64,000 nucleotides of DNA from Streptomyces althioticus (GTDB lineage Bacteria > Actinomycetota > Actinomycetes > Streptomycetales > Streptomycetaceae), in assembly GCA_014649355.1 (NCBI GenBank), contig BMSW01000004.1, positions 16,608-80,607 on the forward strand, written 5' to 3'. Position numbers and translations under genes: made by a program. The notes beneath the pieces are model-generated. The model did not search any database. It was not told where the DNA came from and was given only the letters and a program-made list of their open reading frames with translations. This document shows, one piece after another, positions 43,163 through 52,254 of this stretch (its first letter is position 1; each line of letters starts with the position of its first letter).

Positions 43163-45202
43163 ATGACGTCCGACGCCCCCGTGCCCCAGCACGCCCTCGA
43201 CCAGGAACGCGCCCATCACGACCGCTGCCGTGGCGCCCTCGCCGGCATGACCGGCGGTGCGGACGAGCAGGTGAGCACCGGTGAGGACGTCTCCGCGTCC
43301 GGCGCCGACGCCGAGGTCCTCGGGTACCGGCTGCGCAGCCGGGCCAAGGAACTGCGGGAACTGCCGCCCGGCCCGCTGTTCTTCGGGCGCCTGGACTTCG
43401 GCCCGGACGAGCCCGACCACGCGGGCCAGAGCTACCACGTCGGGCGCCTGCGGATCACCGAGCACCCGGCCGCCCCGCCCCTGGTCGTCGACTGGCGGGC
43501 GCCGGTGTCCCGCACCTTCTACCAGGCGTCCGCCCGTGACCCGCGGGGCGTGACCGTGCGCCGACGGTTCGGCTGGGCGCCCGGCAGCAAGGGCGACTCC
43601 CGTGATCTGACCGGTCTGGAGGACGAGCACCTGGCGCGGGGCGAGGACCGGGTGAGCGGAATCGTCGCCCAGGAGATCGAGCGGCCCCGTGTCGGGCCGA
43701 TGCGGGACATCGCCGCCACCATCCAGCCCGAGCAGGACGACCTCGTCCGCGGCGACCTGGGCCTCACCGTGTGCGTGCAGGGTGCTCCCGGCACCGGCAA
43801 GACCGCCGTCGGCCTGCACCGGGCGGCCTACCTGCTGTACACCCATCCGCAGCGCATGCGGCGCGGCGGCCTGCTCGTCCTCGGGCCGAACCGGACCTTT
43901 CTCAGCTACATCGCGGAGGTCCTGCCCTCCCTCGGCGAGACCGGCGTACGGCAGTCGACCCTCACCGAGGAGATCGCCCGGCACCCGGTGACCGGCGAGG
44001 ACGACGAACCGACCGCCCTCCTCAAGCACGACGCCCGCACGGCGGAGGTGCTGCGCCGGGCGCTGTACGCGCGGGTGCGCACCGATCACGGTGACTCCCT
44101 CGCCGTCCCCGACGGTTCCTACCGGTGGCGGGTCGACGGGGAGACCTCGGCGCGGATCGTTGCCGACGTGCTGGACGAGGAACCGCCGTACGCCGTGGGG
44201 CGGGAGAGGGTGCGGGCACGGATCGTGCGGGCCGTCCAGGACCAGGCCGAACGGCGCAGCGGTCCGCGGGGCGCCGCCTGGGTGCGCCGGATCGAGCGGG
44301 CGCGGCCGGTGGCGGCGTACGTGGACGCCGTCTGGCCGGCCGTGCGGCCGGAGCAGGTGGTGGCGGAACTGCTGTCCGGTGGCGACCGGTCGGCGCGGGC
44401 GGCCGACGGGGTCCTGGACGCGGACGAGCAGCGCGCCCTGCTGTGGGCGCGTCCGCCGCGGTCGTGGCGGTCGGCACGCTGGTCCGCCGCCGACCTGCTG
44501 CTGCTCGACGAGGCGGCCGGGCTGATCGAGCACCCCGAGGGTTACGGGCACGTCGTCGTTGACGAGGCGCAGGACCTGTCCCCGATGGAGTGCAGGGCCA
44601 TCGCCCGCAGGGCCGCCTTCGGATCGCTCACGGTGCTGGGCGACCTGGCGCAGGGGACGGCACCCTGGGCGTCCCGCTCCTGGGCCGCGACGCTGTTCCA
44701 CCTCGGCCGCCCGGAGGCTGCCGTCGTACCGTTGACCACCGGCTTCCGGGTGCCTCAGGCGGTCGTGGAGCTGACCAACCGGTTGCTGGGGCGGCTGGAC
44801 GTCGAGGTGCCGGAGGCGCGGTCCCTGCGCCCGGACGGCGAGTTGCGCAGCCGGGTCGTCGACGACCCCGACGACGTGCAGGCCGCGGTCGTGGCCGCCG
44901 TCCGGGACGCCCTGGAGCGGGACGGGTCCGTCGGTGTCGTCGCGGCGGACGGCGATGTCCCCTCGCTGCGGCGCACGTTGGCGGAGGCCGGTGTCGAGGC
45001 AGCAGGGCCGGAGTCGCTGGAGGCCCGTGTCGGCGTGGTACCCGCGAGCGTGGTCAAGGGCCTGGAGTACGACCACGTGGTGGCGGTGGAGCCGGCCGCG
45101 ATCGCCGAGGCGGAGGAGCGCGGACTGCACCGGCTCTACGTGGTGCTCACCCGGGCGGTGTCCCGCCTGGAGGTGGTGCGGTCGCGGCCCCTGCCGTTCT
45201 GA
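43163..45202 (+). CDS. HelD/HelR-type RNA polymerase-associated helicase
   Basis: 679-residue UvrD/Rep-like superfamily 1 ATPase lacking DNA-helicase accessory domains, as in actinobacterial HelD/HelR, which removes stalled or rifamycin-bound RNA polymerase from DNA. N-terminal coiled region (about 1-75), LVVDWRAPVSRTFYQA (about 110-125), Walker A QGAPGTGKTAV (about 208-218), Walker B VVVDEAQDLSPME, and the C-terminal motif RLYVVLTRAVSRLEVV. The ATG follows a leaderless promoter. A role in rifamycin tolerance is possible but not shown by sequence. Confidence 0.86.
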   Translation: MTSDAPVPQHALDQERAHHDRCRGALAGMTGGADEQVSTGEDVSASGADAEVLGYRLRSRAKELRELPPGPLFFGRLDFGPDEPDHAGQSYHVGRLRITEHPAAPPLVVDWRAPVSRTFYQASARDPRGVTVRRRFGWAPGSKGDSRDLTGLEDEHLARGEDRVSGIVAQEIERPRVGPMRDIAATIQPEQDDLVRGDLGLTVCVQGAPGTGKTAVGLHRAAYLLYTHPQRMRRGGLLVLGPNRTFLSYIAEVLPSLGETGVRQSTLTEEIARHPVTGEDDEPTALLKHDARTAEVLRRALYARVRTDHGDSLAVPDGSYRWRVDGETSARIVADVLDEEPPYAVGRERVRARIVRAVQDQAERRSGPRGAAWVRRIERARPVAAYVDAVWPAVRPEQVVAELLSGGDRSARAADGVLDADEQRALLWARPPRSWRSARWSAADLLLLDEAAGLIEHPEGYGHVVVDEAQDLSPMECRAIARRAAFGSLTVLGDLAQGTAPWASRSWAATLFHLGRPEAAVVPLTTGFRVPQAVVELTNRLLGRLDVEVPEARSLRPDGELRSRVVDDPDDVQAAVVAAVRDALERDGSVGVVAADGDVPSLRRTLAEAGVEAAGPESLEARVGVVPASVVKGLEYDHVVAVEPAAIAEAEERGLHRLYVVLTRAVSRLEVVRSRPLPF

Positions 45203-45217
45203 CGCGGGGCGCGCCGC

Positions 45218-45913
45218 TCACGCCCCCTCGTCCTCCACCGGCGGCTCCAGCGCCCTCAACCACCGCTCCGTCTGCGCCACATGTGCCTCCGCCACGCCCG
45301 CAGCCGCGCCCGGGTCGTGGGCGGCGATGGCCGTCGCGAGGTTGCGGTGGTCGGCGTCGCTCTTGCGGCGGAGGTCGGGGCCCTCGGGGAGGGTGAAGAC
45401 CTGGTACTTGCGGGAGCGGGCGCGGAAGACCGCGAGGAGGGACGCCAGCGTGGGGTTTCCGGCCGCGCGGGCGATCTCCGCGTGGAAGCGGTGGTCCAGG
45501 TCGGACGCCTCCGCCGGGTCCTCCGTGGCCTCCATCGCCTCGATCAGGGAGAACAGCGTCCCGACCGTCTCCGGGGTCGCACGCGCCGCCGCCTGGGCCG
45601 CCACGTGCGCCTCCAGGACACGGCGGATCTCGTAGACCTCCCACAGGCCCGGCAAGGGCAGCAGCTGCAGGGTCAGGGAGAGGCTGCCGATCAGGTCCTC
45701 GGGGCGGAGCTGCGAGACGTACGTGCCCGAGCCGTGGCGCGGTTCGAGCACGCCCAGCGCCGACAGCATCCGTACCGCCTCGCGCAGCGAGCCGCGCGAG
45801 ACGCCGAGTTCCTCGCAGAGGTCCGCCTCGGGCGGGATCTTCTCCCCGGCGCCCAGCCGCCCCGTGGCGATCATGTGGCGCAGGCCGTGGAACGCCTTGT
45901 CGACTGCCGACAT
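45218..45913 (-). CDS. FadR-subfamily GntR regulator
   Basis: 231 residues: GntR winged helix (about 8-70, LRHMIATGRLGAGEKIPPEA, LGVSRGSLREAVRML) and an FCD effector domain (about 85-215) with metal-ligand candidates in DLDHRFHAEIARAAGN and a late His in HRNLATAI. Ribosome site GGGGAGG. It is divergent from the aminotransferase/sugar ABC operon and is its most likely regulator, through the ATCAGATG/CATCTGAT inverted repeat in between. It is convergent with the helicase gene. Confidence 0.92.
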   Translation of the reverse strand: MSAVDKAFHGLRHMIATGRLGAGEKIPPEADLCEELGVSRGSLREAVRMLSALGVLEPRHGSGTYVSQLRPEDLIGSLSLTLQLLPLPGLWEVYEIRRVLEAHVAAQAAARATPETVGTLFSLIEAMEATEDPAEASDLDHRFHAEIARAAGNPTLASLLAVFRARSRKYQVFTLPEGPDLRRKSDADHRNLATAIAAHDPGAAAGVAEAHVAQTERWLRALEPPVEDEGA

Positions 45914-45981
45914 CCGTTGCCTCCCCTGACGGGCCGCGTCCGCCGCGGCCCCCGCCCGAGTGAAGCGTAGTCGGACGAGAG

Positions 45982-46020
45982 ATCAGATGTCTTCCGTGAA
46001 ACATTTCCGAGTCATCTGAT
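45982..46020. promoter_or_regulatory. Operator-like inverted repeat between FadR-type regulator and ABC operon
   Basis: ATCAGATG (45982-45989) and CATCTGAT (46013-46020) are perfect inverted 8-mers, 23 bp apart. CCGAGTCATC overlaps the right arm (46007-46016) and recurs at 46071-46080. The segment is AT-rich for this genome and lies midway between the divergent starts. Confidence 0.65.
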
Positions 46021-46148
46021 TTCAGGTGGCTCACAGGTCTTGTCATGGCCGAAAACACCATGCCAACATCCCGAGTCATCATACGTCTTGGCCTTCTGGT
46101 CTCCCGATGGTCCGACGTCCTCCGATGTCCCTCGCGGATGGGAGTCAT

Positions 46149-47375
46149 GTGAGCGAGACCGACGTCAGCACCGCGCCCCGCCCCCTGCTGCTGGCCGACG
46201 GACGGCCCGCGGCGGACGCGTGGTCGCTGGACCCCGCCCTGCGCCACCTCAACCACGGCTCCTTCGGCGCCGTCCCGCTGGCCGCCCAGGAGCGGCAGAA
46301 CGCGCTGCGGGAGGAGATGGAGCGGGCGCCGGTCGTGTGGTTCCCCGAACTGCCGGGCCGGATCGCGAAGGCCAGGACCGGACTCGCCGCGTTCCTCGGC
46401 GTGGACGCGGGCGACCTCGCCCTGGTGCCCAACGCCAGCGCCGGCGTCAGCGTCGTCTACGCCAACCTCGAGAAGAGGGCCGGCGGCGAGATCGTCGTCA
46501 CCGACCACGGCTACGGCGCCGTCACCATGGGCGCCGAACGCCTCGCCCGCCGCTGGGGCGGCCGGGTCCGCACCGCCCGCGTGCCGCTGGACGCGGACGA
46601 GGAGCAGGCGTACGAGGCGGTCATGGCGGAGGTCGGCGACGCCACCGATCTGGTGGTCGTCGACCAGATCACCTCCGCGACCGCCCGCAGGTTCCCCGTG
46701 GAGCGGATCGGTGCGGAGGCCGCCCGCCGCGGTGTGCCGTTCCTCGTCGACGCCGCCCACGCGCCCGCCCTGCTCGCCGCGCCTCTCGACGGCCTGACCT
46801 GCGACTTCTGGGCGGGCAACCTCCACAAGTGGGCGTGCGCCCCGCGCGGCACCGCCGCCCTGGTCGCCCGCGGCCCGCTCCGTGACGGCCTCCACCCCCT
46901 GATCGACTCCTGGGGCGCCCCCGACCCCTACCCGGACCGGTTCGACCAGCAGGGCACGCTCGACGCCACCAACTACCTCGCCGCGCAGACCGCTCTGGAC
47001 TTCGTCGACGACACCTGGGGCTGGGACGCGGCCCGCCGCTACATGGACGAGCTCGCCGGGTACGGCGAGCGGGTCGTGGCCTCCGCCGTCACCGCGCTGA
47101 CCGGCGAGGACGCCCGCGTGGACGTGGGGATGCCGGTGCCCGGCATGCGGCTGGTGCGGCTGCCGGACGGCCTGGCCGACCACCGGGAGGCCGCGGACGC
47201 CCTACGCGACCGGGCCGCCGCGGAGCTGGGCGTCGAGGCCGCGTTCACCGCCTTCGGCGGGATCGGCTACGTACGGCTGTCCGCGCATCTCTACAACACC
47301 CCCGAGGACTACGAGTACTTCGCCGAGCGGTGCGTGCCCGTGCTCGGCGAGTGGGCCCGCGCCGCCCGCCCCTGA
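46149..47375 (+). CDS. Class V PLP-dependent aminotransferase / isopenicillin N epimerase-like
   Basis: 408 residues of the fold-type I class V family (LRHLNHGSFGAVP near residue 32). PLP is bound at K227 (GNLHKWACAP); the pyridine-N aspartate is D201 in LVDAAHAP. This branch includes cysteine desulfurase-like and isopenicillin N epimerase-like enzymes; the substrate is unknown and no beta-lactam genes are present. The GTG at 46149 follows GGGAG. It precedes the sugar ABC genes by 80 bp. An upstream ATG at 46125 is a weaker alternative. Confidence 0.88.
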   Translation: MSETDVSTAPRPLLLADGRPAADAWSLDPALRHLNHGSFGAVPLAAQERQNALREEMERAPVVWFPELPGRIAKARTGLAAFLGVDAGDLALVPNASAGVSVVYANLEKRAGGEIVVTDHGYGAVTMGAERLARRWGGRVRTARVPLDADEEQAYEAVMAEVGDATDLVVVDQITSATARRFPVERIGAEAARRGVPFLVDAAHAPALLAAPLDGLTCDFWAGNLHKWACAPRGTAALVARGPLRDGLHPLIDSWGAPDPYPDRFDQQGTLDATNYLAAQTALDFVDDTWGWDAARRYMDELAGYGERVVASAVTALTGEDARVDVGMPVPGMRLVRLPDGLADHREAADALRDRAAAELGVEAAFTAFGGIGYVRLSAHLYNTPEDYEYFAERCVPVLGEWARAARP

Positions 47376-47455
47376 TCCCCCCATCCTCCGCACCCCCCAT
47401 CCTCTGCACCTCCCCCGCCCCGCCGCCCCGTTCACCCAAGGAAGAGGTCAGCACG

Positions 47456-48751
47456 ATGAGAAGAAGGACGGCAGCTCTCGCGCTCGGCACCGCCGCCGCG
47501 ATGGTCCTGACCGGCTGCTCCACCATGAGCCCCGGTGAGAGCGGAACGGTCACCCTCAACATGGTGGAGAGCCTGACCAACCCCGCCCGCACCGACCTGC
47601 TCGAGGAACTGATAGCCGACTTCGAGAAGCAGAACCCGAAGATCAAGGTCAAGCTGGTCTCGCCGCCCACCGAGCAGGCCGACCAGAAGCTCCAGCAGAT
47701 GCTCCAGTCGGGCAGCGGCGTCGACGTCCTCGAGGTCCGCGACATCACCGTCGGACCCTGGTCGAACAACGGCTGGCTGTACGACATGAAGAAGGACCTG
47801 ACCGGCTGGAAGGGCTGGGACGCGCTCACCGACAACGCTGTCGCCGCCTCCGAGGACGACAAGGGCCGCACCTACTTCGTGCCGTACGGCTTCTACGGGC
47901 TGAGCCTCTTCCACCGCACCGACCTCATCAAGGACGCCGGCTTCGACAAGCCGCCGGCCACCTGGGAGGAGCTGCTGGAGCAGGCGTCGAAGATCCACGA
48001 CCCGTCGTCGCGCCGGTACGGCTACGCCTTCCGCGGCGGCCCCAACGCGCACAGCAACGCCACGGCCGCCATCGAGGCGTACGTCGCCGACCGGATCGAC
48101 CCGGCCAACGGCTACCTGCTGAAGGACGGGAAGACCATCTTCTCGGCGCCCGAGGCGCTGGACGCGATGGAGATGTACCTGAAGCTGTTCAAGCAGGCGT
48201 CGCCGAAGTCGTCCGTGGCCTGGGGTTACCCGGAGATGGTGGAGGGCTTCTCCAACGGCTCGACCGCGTTCCTGCTCCAGGACCCCGAGGTCATCGCCAC
48301 CGTCTCCGAGTCGAAGTCGATCGACGCGGACCAGTGGAGCACCGCGCCGCTGGTGGCCGGGCCGAGCGGCAAGACCGTGCAGCCGCTGGCGACCGCCGGG
48401 TGGGGTGTCGCGGAGGGGAGCAAGCACAAGGCCGAGGCCGTGAAGTTGGTGGAGTTCCTCTCCGAGGGCGAGGCGTCGACGCGGTTCTCCAAGGGGAACA
48501 GCCTGGTGCCGATCTTGAAGGCGGCGGCCGAGGACGAGTTCTACCGCACCGGACCGTGGGCCAGCTACGTCACCATGACCGAGAACCCGGACACGTTCCT
48601 GGTCGTCACCCAGCCGCGCGGGGTCGCGTGGTGGACGGAGTGGCAGCAGCGCGCCGACACGGACGTGCAGAAGATGGTCCTCGGCAAGCTGACGCCGAAG
48701 GAGCTGCTGGCCGGCTGGGACGCCTACTGGACCGAGAAGTGGAAGAAGTGA
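47456..48751 (+). CDS. Extracellular solute-binding lipoprotein (sugar ABC type)
   Basis: 431-residue substrate-binding protein of a CUT1-type sugar importer, with signal peptide and lipobox LTGC (Cys20). The two-lobe fold shows in LIADFEKQNPKIKVKLV, YGLSLFHRTDLIKDAGF, PPATWEELLEQA and GWGVAEGSKHKAEA. The ligand is probably an oligosaccharide but is not predicted. It starts after GAAGAGG. The preceding 80 bp contain two tandem copies of CCCCCCATCCTCYGCACC. It is followed 2 bp later by the first permease. Confidence 0.92.
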   Translation: MRRRTAALALGTAAAMVLTGCSTMSPGESGTVTLNMVESLTNPARTDLLEELIADFEKQNPKIKVKLVSPPTEQADQKLQQMLQSGSGVDVLEVRDITVGPWSNNGWLYDMKKDLTGWKGWDALTDNAVAASEDDKGRTYFVPYGFYGLSLFHRTDLIKDAGFDKPPATWEELLEQASKIHDPSSRRYGYAFRGGPNAHSNATAAIEAYVADRIDPANGYLLKDGKTIFSAPEALDAMEMYLKLFKQASPKSSVAWGYPEMVEGFSNGSTAFLLQDPEVIATVSESKSIDADQWSTAPLVAGPSGKTVQPLATAGWGVAEGSKHKAEAVKLVEFLSEGEASTRFSKGNSLVPILKAAAEDEFYRTGPWASYVTMTENPDTFLVVTQPRGVAWWTEWQQRADTDVQKMVLGKLTPKELLAGWDAYWTEKWKK

Positions 48752-48753
48752 CC

Positions 48754-49779
48754 ATGTCCGGTACGTCCACGCCCCCGTCCGGCGTGACCGCGGCGCCCTC
48801 CGTACGCAAGGAGGGCGCCCCGCCCCGCGGCGGGGGCGCCGGGGGCCGCCGGCGGCGGGAGTTCACCACCCGGCGGGGTCTGGTCATCGCCGCGTTCATG
48901 GCGCCGGCCGCGGTCTTCGTGGCGCTGTTCACGTACTACCCGATGATCGCCGGCAGTCAGATGGCGTTCCGGAACTGGAACCTGACCGACCTCACGGACA
49001 CTTCGTGGGTGGGGCTCAAGAACTTCCGGGAGGTCTTCACCGACCCCGCGTGGGGCACGGTGCTGGGCAACACCGCGCTGTGGGTGGTCGGTTCGATCGT
49101 GCCGCAGCTGGTGATCGGGTTCGCGCTGGCGCTGTGGCTGCGCCGCAGGTTCCGCCTCCGCGGGCTCTACCAGGCGCTGATCTTCTTCCCGTGGGCGATC
49201 TCCGGGTTCCTGATCGGCATCCTGTTCCGCTGGATGTTCAACAGCGAGTTCGGCGTCGTCAACGATCTGCTGCAGAAGGCCGGCCTGATCGACGAACCGG
49301 TCGCCTGGCTCGCCGACCCCGACACCGCGATGACCGCCGTGCTGATCGCCAACGTCTGGTACGGGGTCACCTTCTTCGCGATCATGATCCTGGCCGCGCT
49401 CCAGTCGATCCCGGACGAGCTGTACGAGGCGGCGGCGCTGGACGGCGCGGGCAAGGCGCGGACGCTGTTCCGCATCACCATCCCGTACATCCGCGTGACG
49501 CTCGTGCTCACGGTGCTGCTGCGGGTCATCTGGATCTTCAACTTCCCGGACCTGATCTTCGGCATGACCGGAGGCGGGCCGAACGACGAGACGCACATCG
49601 TGACCACCTGGATGATCAAGATCACGCAGCAGGGCGACTACGGCAAGGCCTCCGCGCTCGGCCTGCTGGTGGTGGCGGTGCTGCTGGTGTTCGCGATGTT
49701 CTTCCTGACGGCGACCCGGGAGCGGGGCGGCGGCCGCCGGGGCGCCGGCAAGGGCGGAAAGCGAGGGGTGCGGGCATGA
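48754..49779 (+). CDS. Sugar ABC transporter permease (MalF type)
   Basis: 341-residue inner-membrane subunit with six spans and the EAA loop ELYEAAALDGAGKARTLFRI (about 228-247) that docks the ATPase. A Gly/Arg-rich cytoplasmic tail of ~40 residues precedes the first helix, and a Gly/Arg-rich tail ends the protein. The ATG lies 2 bp after the binding-protein stop, and its stop overlaps the next permease start (ATGA). No ATPase gene is in the operon; a shared MsiK-type ATPase is usual in Streptomyces. Confidence 0.94.
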   Translation: MSGTSTPPSGVTAAPSVRKEGAPPRGGGAGGRRRREFTTRRGLVIAAFMAPAAVFVALFTYYPMIAGSQMAFRNWNLTDLTDTSWVGLKNFREVFTDPAWGTVLGNTALWVVGSIVPQLVIGFALALWLRRRFRLRGLYQALIFFPWAISGFLIGILFRWMFNSEFGVVNDLLQKAGLIDEPVAWLADPDTAMTAVLIANVWYGVTFFAIMILAALQSIPDELYEAAALDGAGKARTLFRITIPYIRVTLVLTVLLRVIWIFNFPDLIFGMTGGGPNDETHIVTTWMIKITQQGDYGKASALGLLVVAVLLVFAMFFLTATRERGGGRRGAGKGGKRGVRA

Positions 49780-50612
49780 TCGGCAAGGAAACCACGGCCG
49801 GCCGGGCCGCGAAGTTCACCTTCCTGGGACTCTGGCTCGTCTTCGCCCTCTTCCCGCTGTACTGGATCACCGTCACGTCCCTCAAGGACCCCGGTGACAT
49901 CTTCTCCTTCCCGATCGCCTACTGGCCCGAGCGGTTCTCCCTGGAGAACTACCAAGGCCTGTTCGGCAAGGCGGACTTCGGCACGTACCTGGTGAACAGC
50001 CTGGTCGTGTCGACCGTCGCGGGCGCGGTGGCCACCGCCATCTCGACGCTCTCGGCGTACGTCCTCGCCCGGTTCGAGTTCCGCAGCAAGTCCGCGCTGC
50101 TGATGGCGTTCCTGGTCACGCAGATGATCCCGTCGTTCATCGCGCTGGGCCCGCTGTACCTGCTGATGACCGACCTCCAGCTGGTCGACAACCGGCTCGG
50201 GCTGATGCTGGTCTACATCGCCGTGTGCATCCCCTTCTGCACGGTGATGCTGCGCGGCTTCTTCGAGAACGTCCCGGACGCGCTGGAGGAGGCCGCGATG
50301 ATCGACGGCCTCTCCCGGCTCGGGGCGCTGCTGCGGGTGCTGCTGCCGGTGATGCGGCCGGGGATCGTCGCCGCGTTCATCTTCAACTTCGTCAACTGCT
50401 GGAACGAGCTGTTCCTTTCGGTGACGCTGATGAACAGCGACGAGAACAAGACGGTGCCGACCGCGCTCAACGGCTTCATCTCCAGCTTCAACATCGACTG
50501 GGGTTCGATGTCCGCGGCGGCGGTGCTGACGATCCTGCCGACGATGGTGCTGTTCGCCTTCGCCAGCCGGCACATCGTGCAGGGGCTGACGGCGGGAGCG
50601 GTGAAGGGCTGA
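49776..50612 (+). CDS. Sugar ABC transporter permease (MalG type)
   Basis: 278-residue second permease of the CUT1 importer, six membrane spans and the EAA loop ALEEAAMIDGLSRLGALLRV (about 169-188). ATG overlaps the MalF-type stop by 4 nt. Last gene of the operon. Its stop is immediately adjacent to the stop of the convergent DinB gene, leaving no room for a terminator between them. Confidence 0.94.
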   Translation: MIGKETTAGRAAKFTFLGLWLVFALFPLYWITVTSLKDPGDIFSFPIAYWPERFSLENYQGLFGKADFGTYLVNSLVVSTVAGAVATAISTLSAYVLARFEFRSKSALLMAFLVTQMIPSFIALGPLYLLMTDLQLVDNRLGLMLVYIAVCIPFCTVMLRGFFENVPDALEEAAMIDGLSRLGALLRVLLPVMRPGIVAAFIFNFVNCWNELFLSVTLMNSDENKTVPTALNGFISSFNIDWGSMSAAAVLTILPTMVLFAFASRHIVQGLTAGAVKG

Positions 50613-51242
50613 TCAGGGCGTGGCGCGGGTGCCGGGACCGTCGGGGGTGTCCTCTCCGGCGGCTTCCCGCGCCGCCCGCTCCAGCCGGTCGCGGTAGGCC
50701 GCCCACCAGGCGGGATCGGCCGCGGGCAGGCTGGTCGCGCCCGGCCGCTCGCCCGTCGCGCCGTCCAGCCGCTCGCGCAGGATGTCGGCGTGGCCCGCGT
50801 GCCGGCTGGTGTCGGCGATGACGCGGACCACGGCGTGGTGCAGGGTCAGCCGGGCGCGGTCCTCGGGCCACCACGGCACCGTGCCGGTCGCGTCCAGCGG
50901 CAGCGCCTCGACCGTCGCGTCCGCGTGGGCCCAGGCCCGCCGGTACAGCGCCACGATGTCGTCACGCGTCTCGTCGGGCGCGGCCCACATGTCCGCGTTG
51001 AGCTCGGCGCCCTCGTCCAGCCACGGCAGCGGCTCGCCGGACGGACGCCCGAACGTGTCGCCGAGGTAGCCGAGTTCGACCCCGGCGGCATGCTTCACCA
51101 GCCCGAGCAGATTGGTCCCGGTCGGCGTCAGCGGCCGCCGGACGTCGTACTCGGACAGCCCTTCCAGCTTCCAGACCAGCGCGTCGCGCGCCTCCTGGAG
51201 GTAGCGGTGCAGGTCGGCCTTGGCGGTGTCGGTGAGTGGCAT
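50613..51242 (-). CDS. DinB-family (DUF664) protein
   Basis: 209-residue four-helix bundle of the DinB/mycothiol-dependent-transferase superfamily. Metal-ligand histidines are recognisable in GLVKHAAGVELGYLG (about 48-62), and in LHHAVVRVIADTSRHAGHADILRERLDG near 136-163. Members often use thiol cofactors such as mycothiol; the reaction is unknown here. The ATG at 51242 follows a CAGACT hexamer by 7 nt, so a leaderless start is possible. Confidence 0.87.
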   Translation of the reverse strand: MPLTDTAKADLHRYLQEARDALVWKLEGLSEYDVRRPLTPTGTNLLGLVKHAAGVELGYLGDTFGRPSGEPLPWLDEGAELNADMWAAPDETRDDIVALYRRAWAHADATVEALPLDATGTVPWWPEDRARLTLHHAVVRVIADTSRHAGHADILRERLDGATGERPGATSLPAADPAWWAAYRDRLERAAREAAGEDTPDGPGTRATP

Positions 51243-51289
51243 GGGGCTCAGTCTGTCGGGCGGGAGCGCCCGGTCGCCCGAACAGGCGC

Positions 51290-52201
51290 TCAGTCCTCCG
51301 CCGCGTCCCTGAGAATCGCCTCCAGGCGGCCGCGGCACTCCGCCGCGAACGCCGGGAACGTGTCCCAGTAGTACGGGATGCCGGCGACGGCGACCGCGAT
51401 GGCCCAGGCGCGGGCGCGCAGCCAGGTCGGGGTGTCGAGGGACAGGGCGTCCCGGTAGGCGCGGCGGGCCTCGGGCGGGAGGTCCCAGACGGGGGCGTGC
51501 TCGGCGTCGGGGAAGCCGATCGAGAGCGCGCCGAAGTCGATCACGGCGTGGAGCGTGCCGTCGCGGGCCAGGAGGTTGGCCGGTCGGAGGTCGCCGTGCA
51601 GCCAGACGTGCGGTCCGGTGGGACCGGGCAGCGCGAGCGCCTCCCGCCACAGCCCTTCCAGTGTGTCGATGTCGAGGTCCAGCCCCTCGACGGCCCGGCA
51701 CGCGTCGAAGCCGGGACCGACCCACTGGTCGCACGGCGCCAGGGTGCCTCCGCGGTACCAGGACAGCCCGTCCTCCCGCGTCGCCCCCATCAGGCCGATG
51801 CCGTGCAACTCCCGTACGAACTCCGCCAGGTCGGCGCCGAAGGCGGCCCAGTCGCGGACCGTGTCCGGGCCGACGTCCTCGCCGTCGATCCAGCGGTGGA
51901 CGGCCCACGGGACCGGGTACGCGTCGGTGGGCGTCCCGGCGTGCACGGGCTCCGGCACCCGGCGGGGGAGGAGGGGCGCGAGACGGGGCAGCCACCGCTG
52001 CTCCTTGCGCAGGGACGGCCCGCCGTCCGGCTTGCGCGGCAGGCGGACCAGCAGGTCGTCGCCCAGCCGGTACATGGTGTTGTCCGTGCCCGCGCCCGCG
52101 GGCCGCAGCGGCAGGTCGGCCCACTGCGGGCACTGGGCCCGCAGCAGCGACCGTACGAGGCCCTCGTCGACGGTGATCTCGTTCTCGTGCAGCGACGTCA
52201 C
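51290..52201 (-). CDS. Aminoglycoside phosphotransferase family protein
   Basis: 303-residue single-domain APH-fold kinase with the catalytic motif H-G-D-L-R-P-A-N and the metal Asp in AVIDFGALSIGFPD. The closest relatives I can think of are small 'aminoglycoside phosphotransferase family' proteins of unknown substrate. The GTG at 52201 is the conventional start; a GTG at 52258 overlaps the preceding GNAT stop (GTGA) and would add 19 residues by translational coupling. Not closely related to the double-domain protein at 40281. Confidence 0.86.
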   Translation of the reverse strand: MTSLHENEITVDEGLVRSLLRAQCPQWADLPLRPAGAGTDNTMYRLGDDLLVRLPRKPDGGPSLRKEQRWLPRLAPLLPRRVPEPVHAGTPTDAYPVPWAVHRWIDGEDVGPDTVRDWAAFGADLAEFVRELHGIGLMGATREDGLSWYRGGTLAPCDQWVGPGFDACRAVEGLDLDIDTLEGLWREALALPGPTGPHVWLHGDLRPANLLARDGTLHAVIDFGALSIGFPDAEHAPVWDLPPEARRAYRDALSLDTPTWLRARAWAIAVAVAGIPYYWDTFPAFAAECRGRLEAILRDAAED

Positions 52202-52254
52202 CCGGGAAGTGTGGTCCCGGCGCGGCGTCGGAGGCCACCGGGTTTCCGCCTGCC

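Noticed and set aside
46149..47375. Isopenicillin N epimerase as evidence for a beta-lactam cluster
   Set aside because: No other beta-lactam gene is present; class V aminotransferases of this branch have many roles.
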